From Setomelanomma holmii (taxonomy: Eukaryota; Ascomycota; Dothideomycetes; Pleosporales; Phaeosphaeriaceae), in the NCBI GenBank assembly GCA_010015745.1, contig ML978154.1, forward strand, positions 768,668 to 832,667: 64,000 nt of DNA. Direction: 5' to 3'. The number at the start of each line of letters is the position of its first letter. The stretch's first letter is position 1. Positions 11,485-22,514 of the stretch are shown here, in pieces. A program made the position numbers and the translations under genes. The notes below the pieces were generated by a model that ran no database searches, had not been told where the DNA came from, and was given only the letters and a program-made list of their open reading frames with translations.

Positions 11485-12105
11485 TTAAGGAAACGCCGTG
11501 ATTGACTTCAGATCGATATGCATACCTTCTTGTATCATTGCGGACACAACCTCTCTCAATCGTGTCTCTTCATTACTTCCTGTATAGTCCCCATTCTGCT
11601 TCCGCAATATTTTCACCCCTCTTTTCACACCTTCAATATCTCTGCTCTTTATTTCACAGAGCGCACGCTCCCTTTCCACATATTTGCCTAGTGTGTTCAC
11701 CAACTTTCTCCGGAGCGTGTCCAGCTCATTCATTGCTTGACGGAGCACGTGTTGCTGCTCCACGACCGCAGCCCTGCATACCTTAATTTCTACCCTTTGC
11801 TCAAGTACTTCGAGCCCTCGATCGTTGAAATTCACCTCGGTAAGCTCCTCTTTCCCCCACATTTGGAATTAGCGTCTCGACTCTTCTGCGCGTGCCTCGT
11901 CCGCCAACCGTTCGGCTGCGTGTCCCAAATCTATCGCACGCTTTATGGACCATGGTAGATATGGCGCTGTGAGCTGTTCGAGGGACAGTTGTGCGTCGGA
12001 CCGCTGTTCAGGACGGCCTGCTGCAGTCAGCATGACGGTCGCATCATTCGGTGAGGGTTGAGGTATATGAAGCGAGGGCTCGGTGCCTGACTTTCGGAGA
12101 ACCAT
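11485..12105 (-). pseudogene. orphan coiled-coil ORF interrupted by TAA
   Basis: From ATG 12105 to the stop at 11485-11487 one frame is open for about 205 codons except for a TAA at 11869-11871. Both halves look helical and charged: AIDLGHAAERLADEARAEES before the stop and LEVLEQRVEIKVCRAAVVEQ after it, followed by a long Glu/Lys/Arg/Leu-rich heptad-like stretch. No donor/acceptor pair removes the TAA in phase. A second ATG at 11862 lies seven bases after the TAA, so a shorter protein of 125 aa could still be made. I recognise no homologue; it may be a lineage-specific gene in decay. Confidence 0.35.
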
Positions 12106-12923
12106 GAGCGCTGCGAAGCCATATTGTCGGTGTTCGCATTCGAATGAGTTGCCAAGGGACGAAAGACGGACTCCTCAATTCAACTGAATTATATACCCGA
12201 GCGTCGAAATCGAAGCTCTGAGACCAAGCGTTGTCTCCTGTCTTTCGAAAAGCTCAGACATGCTCATGTCAAGTCAGTCGCTGAGTTATCTCAAAAGTTA
12301 CAACCAATAGCGCAATTGAAAACAACTCTTTGTCCATCTCAGGCCACTATCGGTAGTTTTGCTGCACGAAGTACCAGCAGGACTTCTTCATGCACACGAC
12401 ACAGTGACAACAACCAAGCATTCGTAGTCAGAAATATATAATGAATTCGATTCTTTACACCAGCCCTACCTCCCGTTCCCGCGAACCAGCAACAACGCCT
12501 CGAAAAGTTGTAAGATATGTACACATGCCCACATTCAAGGGAAGGAAGGAGGTAAATCGAGTCCGTCTCGGTCGTCAAATCATGTCATGCTGAGTCGTGA
12601 TGAAGAAATTTGCCCCAGTCATTCTGGAAGGCAAGCGGAAATGAAAGATACAAACAATAGACAAAGAACAAGGACTACCTGGTGCAATGCCAAAGCAAAG
12701 ATTCCACCCCGACCATGCATCGATCTGAAATGGTGGAGACATTTCCAAGCTCCAGAAGGTGAACGACGCGCCCTTAAGATGATATGCCGAATCCAAGTGG
12801 AGTCCAGTGACAGCCGTCGATGTATCCAGGTCGTAGATCAAGAGCGGGCGCCGTATCCAAGAAGCCTTGATAGCAGCGTACACCGATAGCATATGCCAAG
12901 AAAACGGTATCGTAAAGCTCAGT
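12106..12923. other. intergenic, 3' side of the GBD/FH3 gene
   Basis: This stretch lies between the stop of the GBD/FH3 gene and the orphan ORF. Open frames here (up to 121 codons on the minus strand) carry no motif and are probably 3' UTR or spacer. Confidence 0.4.
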
Positions 12924-15648
12924 TTAGATCCAATCGTCATCCTTCAAGCCACCCGCAACACCAATCTCTTTCTCGAAGCCCAGACCGAGATCCAATTTGG
13001 GTGCCATGATCTGCGGCGCATTTTCCGCTTTCTTCTTCGGGCTTTGCTTCACCGGGGAACTAACACCGCTCTTACCATCACCAGGACCCATGCGCACGGG
13101 CTTGACGTCCCAGTCATCCGCGAGAGCTGCACTGATCCAGACCTTAACACTGTCGTGCACAGCGCCATAGTACTTAGGGTTGCATGCGCGAAGATGACCC
13201 ATGAGTCGCTCGAAACCTGACACTTTGAGTTCTTGGCGGAAGGTGTTGCGTGCGTCGCGGGTGGGCAGACTGGCAATGAGTCCATTGAGAAGATCGATGT
13301 GCGTGGCAAGATAGTTGGTGGCGTCCCATTCCACGCCTCCGACGTATGGGGCTGCTGGGACGATAGCACGCTGACCAGGGAAGTGAGTCTTCGCGTAAGA
13401 CTTGTCTGTATCCTTCGACGCCGGAGGAATTGGGATCACATGGAGGTGGTGGATGAAGATCCAGAAGACTTCCTTGGTGACGTTGGTCATCTCCTTACAC
13501 CACACTTGATACGGCCGTGGCTCGCGCATCTGCAGAATGAATGGCACGGTCGACGACTCCTTCTCCTTGACAGGATCTTTCAGGTACTTCATCAGCTGTG
13601 TAGCACGAGACTCAAGCTCAGATTCGGGAGCCATGGATATATGTGCGAAAATGATCTCGATGATGAGTTCACGCGTAGTGAACTCGCTTGGACCCTTGTG
13701 TTCTTCGTCAAAGAGCATGGCAAGCAGCGCAGGGTATAGAGTGGAGGAGATCTCGTTCAGCTGCTTCAAGGCTGATGCTGTTGTGCACAGACCCTTCAGA
13801 CAGCGGAGTAGTTCGTGAAGCAAAGTATCTTCGTGATCCTCTCGCCACTCGATCTCCATGATGCGATGCAGGAGGGCGACTAGTTCGGTCATGCCGCCTT
13901 CTTGGATGAAATTGTCGACCCAGTCAACTGTCTCATTCCGGAGCAGAAGGCGGAGTTTGTGAAGCTTGCCGACTTCAACGTCGCGAGGCTTGGGTGTCTT
14001 CCTGAGATACTTGATGAACTCATCGGGCTTGACTGCCTTCACACCATTCGATACCGACCGATCTGAGGCGTTCGATACCAATGACCTAGTGGAAGGAGAC
14101 TTCGGAATCGGAGTCGACTTCGACGATGCTTTCCTCTCGTTGGAGTCTGCCTTCTGCTTCTTCGTGGGAGAATCACTTCTGCTAAAGGTGAAAGTCCTGC
14201 TTCGTGGGCGCTCGCGCTTAGTTGAGCCCGCCTTGTCCGTTTGTGACTCAATGCGTTCTTCCTCCGCAGAACCATCGCGCGACTTGGCAGATCTCGTCAA
14301 GCCGGGCTTTGAGGTCGGTCGGCCGTCACTTTCGCCAATCGATGAGTGTGCGGATGGTGCCCTAGAAGCCTGTGGTGTATCTAGCTTGTGCATGCGCACG
14401 AAGTCAGCTTTGACCTCGAGCTTTAGTGTGCGCATCTGGGCGCGCTGATGAGTCGGAATGTTGCGCGATTCCTACATCAATTAGCATTGCTAGAGGGATC
14501 CGTATGGCTATTAAACATACCAAGACCTCCTCAAATTCCGCGTCGATCTGCTTAGGATCAAGCTTGGTCGGTGATGACGGAGCCTCCATCTGTCGACTCT
14601 TGCCATTGAAGGCCGCAACGGCAGCCATGACCCTGTTAGGCTTCTTTGCTGCAACGGCTGGCTGTGCGGCAGATCTTGAGCCATCATCCTTCCTGCTGGT
14701 ATCGGTACTGGCACGGCTCATAGGTGGCCTTGGCTGCATATGCTTCGACGATGCGCTCTCCTTGATTCGCCCTTCGTTGCCCTTGGTGTCAGACAGCGGT
14801 GCTCGTTCGTTGCTCTTCTTGCGACTGAAGGTCTCAAGTATAGATGTTGTCGAGGTTGTCTTGGGGACAACCATAGACTTGGGTCGCTCTTTAGCAATTG
14901 GTCGCTGTTGTAGTGATGGCTGACCATAGTCGAAGAAGTTGCGCTGTTTCGAAGGAGAGTAGTTCTGTGGTGTGTAGAGGGCAATCTCCTCCTCGATGCT
15001 CCTTCGCTGGTCATTCAGCGGGACTTTGCTCGTGGTCGTGATTTCCTTGAGAGGCTCCGTCGAGCTGAGCTCAGCCCAGATAGGTGTACGCGGCGGCATG
15101 GGCGCATTCGAGGAGCTTGGTGGGGTTGTGTTTTCCTTGTCGCGAGGCTGTTTGACGGGCGACTGCTTGTTATCCCTGGACCTGCCCTTGCCGAACATGG
15201 CAGCCAGATTGGTCGACGACTTGGTCTTTTTGGGTGTCTCGATAATATCCTCCTCGCGCGGCCGCCTCACATCCATCGACTTCTTGCTCTTCGATTTCTC
15301 TTCCTTGTTCGCCAGTGATCGCAACGAGACAGAGCTGAGCGTCTTCTTATGTAAGCTCTTCGGCCTAGAACTAGTCTCGTGATTTTTCCGTGGCGAGGGC
15401 GGGTTGGTAGGAATATTCTCGGTGCGAGTCGCAACGCGCATCTGACTATGCGGGTGGTCTGGCGGCAGCAACGGCGTCTGAAAGTTCGAGGCGGGCATGT
15501 ACGGCGCAGCAACGGGCTGGTTCTTCTTCAGCTCGAGACCATCCGAGGGTGTGCGCTTGTGGCTCTTGGAAACAATCGACTTGAGGACCGAAGCCGACTT
15601 GTTACGTCGGTGCCCTGCAGCGGGTGCGGCGGACTGCGGCGTCGCCAT
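12924..15648 (-). CDS. formin-type GBD/FH3-domain protein lacking FH1 and FH2
   Basis: Exons 15648-14521 and 14471-12924, joined over a 49-nt intron with branch GCTAAT, give 891 aa. Residues 1-370 are a long Ser/Lys/Pro-rich disordered region (MATPQSAAPAAGHRRNKSAS, many RSLxNK/SPTK-type basic sites). It leads into DAEFEEVLESRNIP and LKLEVKADFVRMHKL, a helical motif as at the start of a diaphanous Rho-GTPase-binding domain. A second disordered, nuclear-localisation-like basic stretch follows. An all-helical armadillo-like GBD/FH3 region (DEFIKYLRKTPKPRDVEVGK to RLMGHLRACNPKYYGAVHDS) spans about residues 540-840. The protein then ends with a basic tail; no Pro-rich FH1 or actin-nucleating FH2 is present. 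It may bind Rho GTPases as a regulator of polarity, but its role is not established from sequence. Confidence 0.8.
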
Positions 15649-16271
15649 GGCGGAGCGTCCAGAAAGTAAGAATTATGCAAATGGGTGAAGTGAAGTCAGG
15701 TCCAAGAAAGAAACACTCCAAACGTGCCTGATCTATAGCAGAAGAACGGTGGGCATAATAGCAGCAGGCGACGAGGTCGGAATGCTGGGTCGCGGGTGCC
15801 GGCTGGGGTAGAGTAAACATGTGGCGCATCGTCCCGGCAACCGAATCGCACTAACGCGGGCACGCAACGAACGCACGAGAAGGCCACTCCTGCGACCGAC
15901 TCCATTATCGTATAATCGCAGTGTTTCCCTGCTGTCGCTGTATGTATGCAAGATTCGCTATGGGATGAGTAGTGATTGTTGTTTCTTGGGATACAAATCT
16001 ATGATGGGCAGCTAAAGTAGGTGTCCCGCACGCGATCTGCAGGCACATTGGCCCTTGCTTCTTGCCTACCACAGTACCGCACATGTGTAGAGTCAAATTC
16101 CAGAGCTCAAAGTATTGCATTTTTATGGCGAAGAGAATATATCGATGCTACAACCCAAAGTTTGAGGTTTTTCATGTCGAAACACTGTAAGCCCATCGTA
16201 AGCATCATCCTGTTCGATCACCCAGCTGCCTTATGTCGAGATGACCATGTTCGACTGTCCTGTCGTGCCTC
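15649..16271. other. promoter of the GBD/FH3 gene and 3' region of the wall-protein gene
   Basis: A 623-bp spacer between two genes on the minus strand. No coding frame or repeat is supported. Confidence 0.4.
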
Positions 16272-17971
16272 TCAAAACAGTTTCACACTTCTGCCCGTCC
16301 CTTCTCTCTGTGTCAGTGGCCCAGCAATGTCTGCTCCTTGCCTGCCACAACCCTCCGTACTAACACAAACCCCAGTCGTGGTCCCATCACAAGTGCAGTA
16401 ATCCTTCACACACACGAACCCAAGACTGCATCCCGAAGTTGACGAGCAAGTGGTGGTATTCGCCCCAACAGTACAGGAGAACCTCTCCTTGTCATAACAG
16501 ACACCTGATCCTCCAGTCTCCGTGGCGCAGATGCAACTTTCAGTACCGTTGTTGTTGCACAGACGATCGAGATCGCAATCGGAGTCGCAGGGCTCAGATA
16601 CGCACACGCCGTTTACACAGTACTTTCCAGTGGCGCAAAGATTATTGCATGCACCGCAGTGGCCATTGGATGTTCGGAGATCCTGGCAGCCAGCTTTACC
16701 GCAGAGGGCAACGCCAGTGCCGGTGCAGATGGGCGTTGGCCACGAATAGCCTGCCGTCGTGGTTGTGGAATAGACCAGCGTGCTGAAGGTTGACGAAATG
16801 CTGGTGCTTGAGCTCGTGACGGAGGAGAGTATGCTGCTTGATGATGGCGTGCCTGTGCAGCTAGATGATGAGCTCGGAGTCTCCGTGCTGCTTGACAGGG
16901 CCGACGTGCTGCTACTGCTGGACGAGCTTGGGGATGAGGAACTACTCGTACTACTAGCGGATGATGCTGTTGCAGAGCTGCTTGAAAACGATGAAGAATC
17001 TGTACTGCTCGACAGACTGCTGCTGCTCGTGGTCGATGAGAGGGTCGTTGCGGGGTTGCTGATCGAAGAAGTCGTTCCGGGGCTGCTTATGGACGAGCTT
17101 GAATCGGTGCTACTGGCTGACGAACTTGATCCAGAGCTGCTTGAGGAGCTTAAACTGCTCACACTGCTGCTTGATGAGCTGGCTGTTTCCGTACTGCTGC
17201 TGGAAGAGCTGAGAGTAGATGAACTACTTGATGATGTGCCACTTTGTGACGTGCTGAGCGACGAAGAGATACTGTTACTTGTACTAGATGCGATATAGCT
17301 CGAAGGAGTTGGCGAAGGGCAAGGTGTACCAGTGACGACTGTGTTGGTGAAGGTAGCTGTCACGAAGACCGTCGTTGTCTGCACGAAATCAGCTTGTTGG
17401 TTGTGCTAAAGACCCATTGTGACGTACCGTGCTGATGGAGTTGATCAAGGCTGAAATGATGAAAGGCTTGCATAGACAAGCACTTCTGTAATTTCTGGCG
17501 TCACAACTACCTCCACCAGTGGCATAGGCGGGAATAGTCCCAGAGACAGTACTCGTGATGAATGACGGCGAGGGAGGAGCGATCTGTCGGCCTTTGTTAC
17601 GTTGTGCACCAATCATTAGCACAGAGGATGTGGACGTGGTTGTAGGTTCAGGTATGCTGATCGGAGCTGTGGGACAAGGCGTAACGATGGTCGTGAAAGT
17701 CACTGAAGCGAAAGTGCTCGTGACGCTAGATCTGAGTAAGTAAAGACCAGAGAATTCGCAGTGGTCACTATACATACAGTGGATATATTACCTCAGTTGT
17801 CGTTAAATGGTGCTGGCAGTCGACCACGGCTTGGCCAGGCACCAGATTAGGGTCATTTCCCCAAACTGCTCGATAACAGTTATTATTGTTGCAATTATCT
17901 TGCCTCGCACCAAGCCTTGCGGCGGTCAAAAGGGTTGGGCCAAGGAAAGCGACAAAGATGGGCAGCTTCAT
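16272..17971 (-). CDS. secreted Ser-rich wall protein with C-terminal Cys-rich modules
   Basis: Exons 17971-17778, 17731-17428 and 17378-16272 (introns 46 and 49 nt, all in phase) encode 534 aa. ATG 17971 begins MKLPIFVAFLGPTLLTAARL, a clear signal peptide. The mature N-terminus has Cys-containing segments (NCNNNNCYRAVWGNDP), then a Thr/Ser/Pro stretch. A Ser-dominated tract of about 190 residues follows (exon 3, roughly 17290-16780) and would be heavily O-mannosylated. The C-terminal 150 residues are Cys-rich (CGKAGCQDLRTSNGHCGACN, then DCDLDRLC, CSSTSGCSLGFVC), resembling EGF-like or wall-associated modules. No GPI-attachment signal is visible at the end (GRSVKLF). It is likely a secreted or wall-associated adhesin or structural protein; no enzyme motif is seen. 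Confidence 0.82.
16780..17290 (-). repeat. Ser-rich low-complexity coding tract
   Basis: Degenerate AGC/AGT/TCA/TCG serine codons run for about 500 bases inside the wall-protein gene. The same tract produces a long open frame on the opposite strand, rich in Leu, Glu, Asp and Val, which is an artefact. Confidence 0.75.
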
Positions 17972-19449
17972 GTTGAGTTGTTGGAACGAATGTCTGATGG
18001 TCGATCTGATGTGCAGCAAAGCCTTGACTTCGCGATGAGAAGTTTATATAGGTCATGCAATTCAGCAGCCTTTCTGACGCAGACCAACTTCATCGCGGCC
18101 TTGTCTCGTGCCTATACCCCACTCTCCCCCTCCTTCCCAATGGGATGATTCGATATTGTAGTGGCGTGCTTGCAAGACTTCGTGCCGAAATTATTACAGG
18201 CACGGAGTTACTAGCTTCGTCATGAGCTGAATGACGGCGAAGAAAATATAGTCGTGGCTTGCGCCTTCAATGTCGCCACTTGCTCGCGATCATGCGATGG
18301 TGAGTCTGATAGCGCTGTCGAAACAGGAGCTGGGAGGAACTAACTGCTAGGAACCGACAGAGGGGTGAAGCATGCTCGTACTGCAGTCGATGATTGACTG
18401 CATGCAGCATCTTGCGTCGGTAGTGAAGACCTGTGGCTGCTGACCCGGGAACTGATGTTAAGAGAAGACCAGTAAGGACGCACAACATACTGTCGTGACA
18501 AGCGAAGGCTTATTAATGGTCAGCCGTGGCTGCGGTGGCGTCTGGTATACATGACGGCTGCAGGTACGCTGCAAGACCACAAATCGAACGAGTAGCCTGA
18601 GACCAGCTCCCCGTAGATTTCATCAAGCTTATCTCCGCGCTCGAACATGCAGGAGAACGTACGACATGGAAACGTTGGTCGGAGCATGACCCCAGCATTG
18701 GGAGCCTTCCCTGCCGTATCTTCCGTATCGATCTTTTCCTGGAAGTGACCCGAGTCTCACAGTAGGAACGTTTCGATTGATGATAGCGCCTCTCTTCATT
18801 CGACGTGTTGCCCGTGACTATGCTGAACTCTGACGGGGAGCGAAAGTGCCTGTCAAAACCAGCTATTGGAGAATCCTAACTGGCGTGGACAACAGTTCGT
18901 CTCCGGTGTCTGAGTGAGCCGAGCTGTCGTCGCCGCCGCCAGAGAAGCTCAGACAAAGCGCTGTCGTGTGTCACTTGAGTGCAACGGTGGTTGGCGTTAC
19001 CCGCATTGTACCGATACGAGGAGATATCATAGTAACCCCCTCAATGATAGAATCCGCGGAGCCTAATTGACAACGCGGCGCTGTGTCTCGTTGGTACATC
19101 TAGCTATATCTAGGTAGTGGTCTGTCTGTCATCCAGGGCAGTGAGGACTACGATGCGGATGGAGAACATGCTCGAAGCGACATATGACACCGGCGCGAGA
19201 ATCCTCATAGAGAGCAGAGCGATGGAAATCCAGACTTAGTAACTTCTCAGCTGAGGTCGAGTGCAGACAATTGTCCTGCACCAAGAGACAAGGACAACTT
19301 GAGCGTTCCGTCAGGAGCACTTCTGTTGCAATTTCATAGCTGTTGCCATGCTTTGGGAATTCGCATATTTTGGTTGCGCAATGATAGCCGTGAAGTATCG
19401 TATGGCGGTCAACAGTATTCATCGTCGATGCCCGTATATTTTCCATTCT
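17972..19449. other. 1.5-kb intergenic stretch
   Basis: Contains the wall-protein promoter and the 3' side of the GPI18 gene. Short ORFs on both strands show no motif. Confidence 0.4.
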
Positions 19450-20931
19450 TCAGGCTGGTGGAAGGAAGTTAGAGAACAATATACCCTGCACCAAGCCGTA
19501 CATGATCATCCCACGAATGACCCACTGACTTCGCGATCGAGACTTTGAGATGCTCGATGTTGGCTGCTCATTCGTGAGCCACGTAGCTACCATGAGGTAC
19601 CAAGTAGGATACCCAGAAGCGATGCGGTTGACGATCTGGACGTGAAAGCTGGTTATTGCGGCAAGAGCCAGCACGAGCTGCGGCAGTGCCAGTTCCGGGA
19701 CATGGTTTGTGACAGATTGGGAAATTCCAGGAACAACGGTGGTACCACTGTGGGGTACAGAACGCCCATGTAACCGTGGCTGGAAGCTGTTGCGTAAGAC
19801 CTGAATACTAGACTGGAGGAGCAGCCATAGCATCGGTGCAGCCATTAGGAAAAGAGGAAGGTTGGGAACGGTCCAGTAGCGGAACAATCCGACGTTCCTA
19901 GCGAGAGTCAGACAACGCCATCGGATCGTGTACAAGTTCTTACCAGTAACGACTCTGTACCCACGAATAAATGCTGGGAATGGTCCTGTTGCACCATGGT
20001 GGGAATTCGAGTTCGGTACTGCGAGTGCAGAATTCTCCGTATGCCAGATACTGGGGCCAGACAAATCCCAACAAAACGAAACAACCTGCCACAATGGTAG
20101 AAGTGGTTCTCCGCACGTCATGTACAGTCAGCTGCTTCGAGATAGTGTGAGGCAAATATCTCGCCAAATCATACAGTATGATCAAGCCACTCAGCAAGCC
20201 GTTGCTACGCATCAATGCGGCTAAACCGAACAGCACCCCTGAGCCCAATTTGAGGATGTCCTCTCGAAAGCTTGGAGGCTGCGTAGCAGCTAGCGCCCTC
20301 GCCTGGGCATAGAGAAGCATGCCAGTGAAATTGAGCAAAGAAAATAAAGCTTCTGCATACGGCGCCGAGAGAAAAAGAGACGCGGGTGTCAGGATATGCA
20401 GGACTGCACCCACGAAAGGAACTAGTCGTTGCTGTTGGGAATCCGCTGTGACGGTCAAGAGACGGTACAAGACGAGTACAGAAAGCAAGTGGCAGACAGT
20501 CGACGTGCCAATCCCGACCATAGCGTATTGTCGAGTATCAGGCACATCGTCGCCAAAAAGGTCCGCTTCAGCGTCAATTGCGACCTTGATCCACAAACAT
20601 GAGCACACTTACATCGTGTCGCGTTGCCTATGAGCCAGGGGTACACCCAGCTGAACGCCCATTCTTGTTCGTGGACCTTACCCCGCTCAGCCGCCTTGGC
20701 AAAATACAATGCATCCCAGCGCAGTAAATTCATGGTGACGCGATCAGTTCGAGACAAGCTCAAGAAGTTCTTGTGTCGCTTGGTGCTGGAGTCCACGAGC
20801 ATGAGCGCCGAGGTGTCATAGCCAGGGCCCGGACAGAAAACAGCGAGAGAGAAGAGTAGGGCTTTCCATAGGCAGAATATCAGGATCAATTGCCGTTTTT
20901 GACCTTTGACCGCCGTTTCAGATATTGTCAT
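19450..20931 (-). CDS. GPI18: GPI mannosyltransferase 2 (PIG-V/Gpi18)
   Basis: Exons 20931-20613, 20565-19944 and 19897-19450 (introns 47 and 46 nt) give 462 aa. ATG 20931 was preferred because the downstream text LILIFCLWKALLFSLAVF followed by CPGPGYDTS matches the usual N-terminus of this family. The enzyme adds the second mannose to the GPI precursor in the ER lumen, using dolichol-P-mannose. Visible hallmarks are NLLRWDALYFAKAAERG (the lumenal Trp-Asp loop), EWAFSWVYPW, the run LFSLLNFTGMLLYAQARA, and the conserved RSNGLLSG segment. WPQYLAYGEFCTR and FPPWCNRTIPSIYSWVQSRYW follow, and at the exon 3 join RYWNVGLFRYWT. The many hydrophobic helices fit a polytopic ER protein. The 3' intron pairing is in phase, which supports an intact gene. 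Confidence 0.93.
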
Positions 20932-21306
20932 GCTGGTTGATGGCTGTTCTATGCTGGTGTTGGTGGTTGGTAGATCCGCGTCGCTAGCGTCGTTCGGGAG
21001 ATAGTATCGCCGTGCCGCGCGCACTCGACCGAGCCGATATTCGAAACTTTGCGCAATCTCCACGATCTTCGACAACGCCAACTTTCGTCGACCGCCATCA
21101 ACACACGGTAAGCGCACACCCGCACCCGATTGCTCTCGAGCACATCAATCGCATGCGACATCTACGATGCAGCATGTCGAACATGCACATGGCTAGAGCG
21201 TAGAGTGGCAGAAATGTCCTCTCGCTCTTACGAGTTGCAGAACCTATAGTGGATGAGCATTCGCTAATGGTTTCTGTTCTCTATGACAGCCTCGACAAGT
21301 ATCAAG
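20932..21306. other. divergent promoter region GPI18 / eL8
   Basis: 375 bp between divergent genes. Open sequence continues upstream of GPI18 ATG but without a family signal. An upstream intron in the eL8 leader is possible but cannot be shown. Confidence 0.4.
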
Positions 21307-22192
21307 ATGCCTCCTAAAGGAAAGAAAGCGGCGCCTGCCCCCTTCCCCCAGGGCAAGGCCGGTGGTAGCAAGAAGCCCGCCAAGGTGCGTCTCTGCAGTC
21401 TCATCAAGTCGCAAGCTCTAACGATGCCAGAACCCGCTCATCGAGAAGCGTCCCAAGAACTATGGCATCGGCCAGGACATCCAGCCCCAGCGCAACCTCT
21501 CGCGCATGGTGCGATGGCCCGCATATGTCCGCCTCCAGCGCCAGAAGAAGATCCTCAACCTCCGCTTGAAGGTCCCTCCGGCGATTGCCCAGTTCCAGCA
21601 CGTTGCTGACCGCAACTGTACGTCGCACACTCCAAGTAACACATTTTTGAATTAACATATCACAGTGGCTACCCAGGCTTTCAAGCTCCTCAACAGATAC
21701 CGCCCCGAGACCAAGACTGAGAAGAAGGAGCGCCTCACCAAGGAGGCCACCGCCATCTCCGAGGGCAAGAAGAAGGAGGATGTCAGCAAGAAGCCCTACA
21801 CTACCAAGTTCGGTCTGAACCACGTTGTCGGCCTCGTCGAGAACAAGAAGGCCGCTCTTGTCCTGATCGCCAACGACGTCGACCCCATCGAGCTTGTTGT
21901 CTTCCTCCCCGCCCTCTGCCGCAAGATGGGTGTCCCATACGTTATCGTCAAGGGCAAGGCCCGTCTCGGTACGGTCGTCCATCAGAAGACTGCCGCCGTT
22001 CTCGCCCTCACCGAGGTCCGCTCCGAGGACAAGAACGACCTGTCCAAGCTCGTTTCCGCTGTCAACGATGGCTACCTCGAGTCACACCACAAGGATGCCT
22101 CGCGTCACTGGGGAGGTGGTATCATGGGTGCCAAGGCCAACGCTCGCATGGACAAGCGAAGGAAGGCTATTGAGAGCGCCATCAAGATCTAA
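21307..22192 (+). CDS. rpl8: 60S ribosomal protein eL8 (L7Ae family)
   Basis: Exons 21307-21384, 21431-21617 and 21666-22192 (introns 46 and 48 nt) give 263 aa, the usual fungal length. The N-terminus MPPKGKKAAPAPFPQGKAGG is basic. Exon 2 carries NPLIEKRPKNYGIGQDIQPQ and RNLSRMVRWPAYVRLQRQKK. Exon 3 carries the L7Ae RNA-binding fold with FGLNHVVGLVENKKAALVLI, IANDVDPIELVVFLPALCRK and KGKARLGTVVHQKTAAVLAL. It is a structural protein of the large subunit that binds rRNA kink-turns. Codon use is strongly biased to C-ending codons (AAG, GTC, CTC, GCC), as expected for a highly expressed gene. Confidence 0.97.
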
Positions 22193-22514
22193 GCGGGTCT
22201 TGTTAGTGTGTGAAAGATTTATGAAGTTCATGGCGTGTCTCTTATCTCTGCATCTAGGCGGTACCATACCACGGAGTTTAGGAGGGTTAAAAGCGGTCGC
22301 TAAAGACCGCATTGACTGGAATCAATTACGATAACGCACGCCATTGATCTTCAAGTGTTGACCTTCAGTGACGATGCTGTGCTTGGTGTCCTATCTTTGA
22401 CGTTGTAGGGCATGATGCCATTGAAGGCTGTTCATTTATCCCATATGACACAGTTTACAGGGACGAGAATCGCCATTCTTCTCCCATAGCCGGCACTGTA
22501 TCCTTCGACTCATG
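22193..22514. other. convergent 3' spacer
   Basis: 322 bp between the convergent stops of eL8 and the ornithine-cyclodeaminase-family gene. Nothing further seen. Confidence 0.45.

Noticed and set aside
16780..17298. Plus-strand 172-codon ORF rich in Leu, Val, Glu and Asp
   Set aside because: It is the exact antisense of the Ser-rich tract of the wall-protein gene; serine codons read backwards avoid stops and give this composition.
21404..21982. Minus-strand 192-codon ORF over eL8
   Set aside because: Shadow of the highly codon-biased ribosomal-protein gene; the plus-strand eL8 reading is unambiguous.
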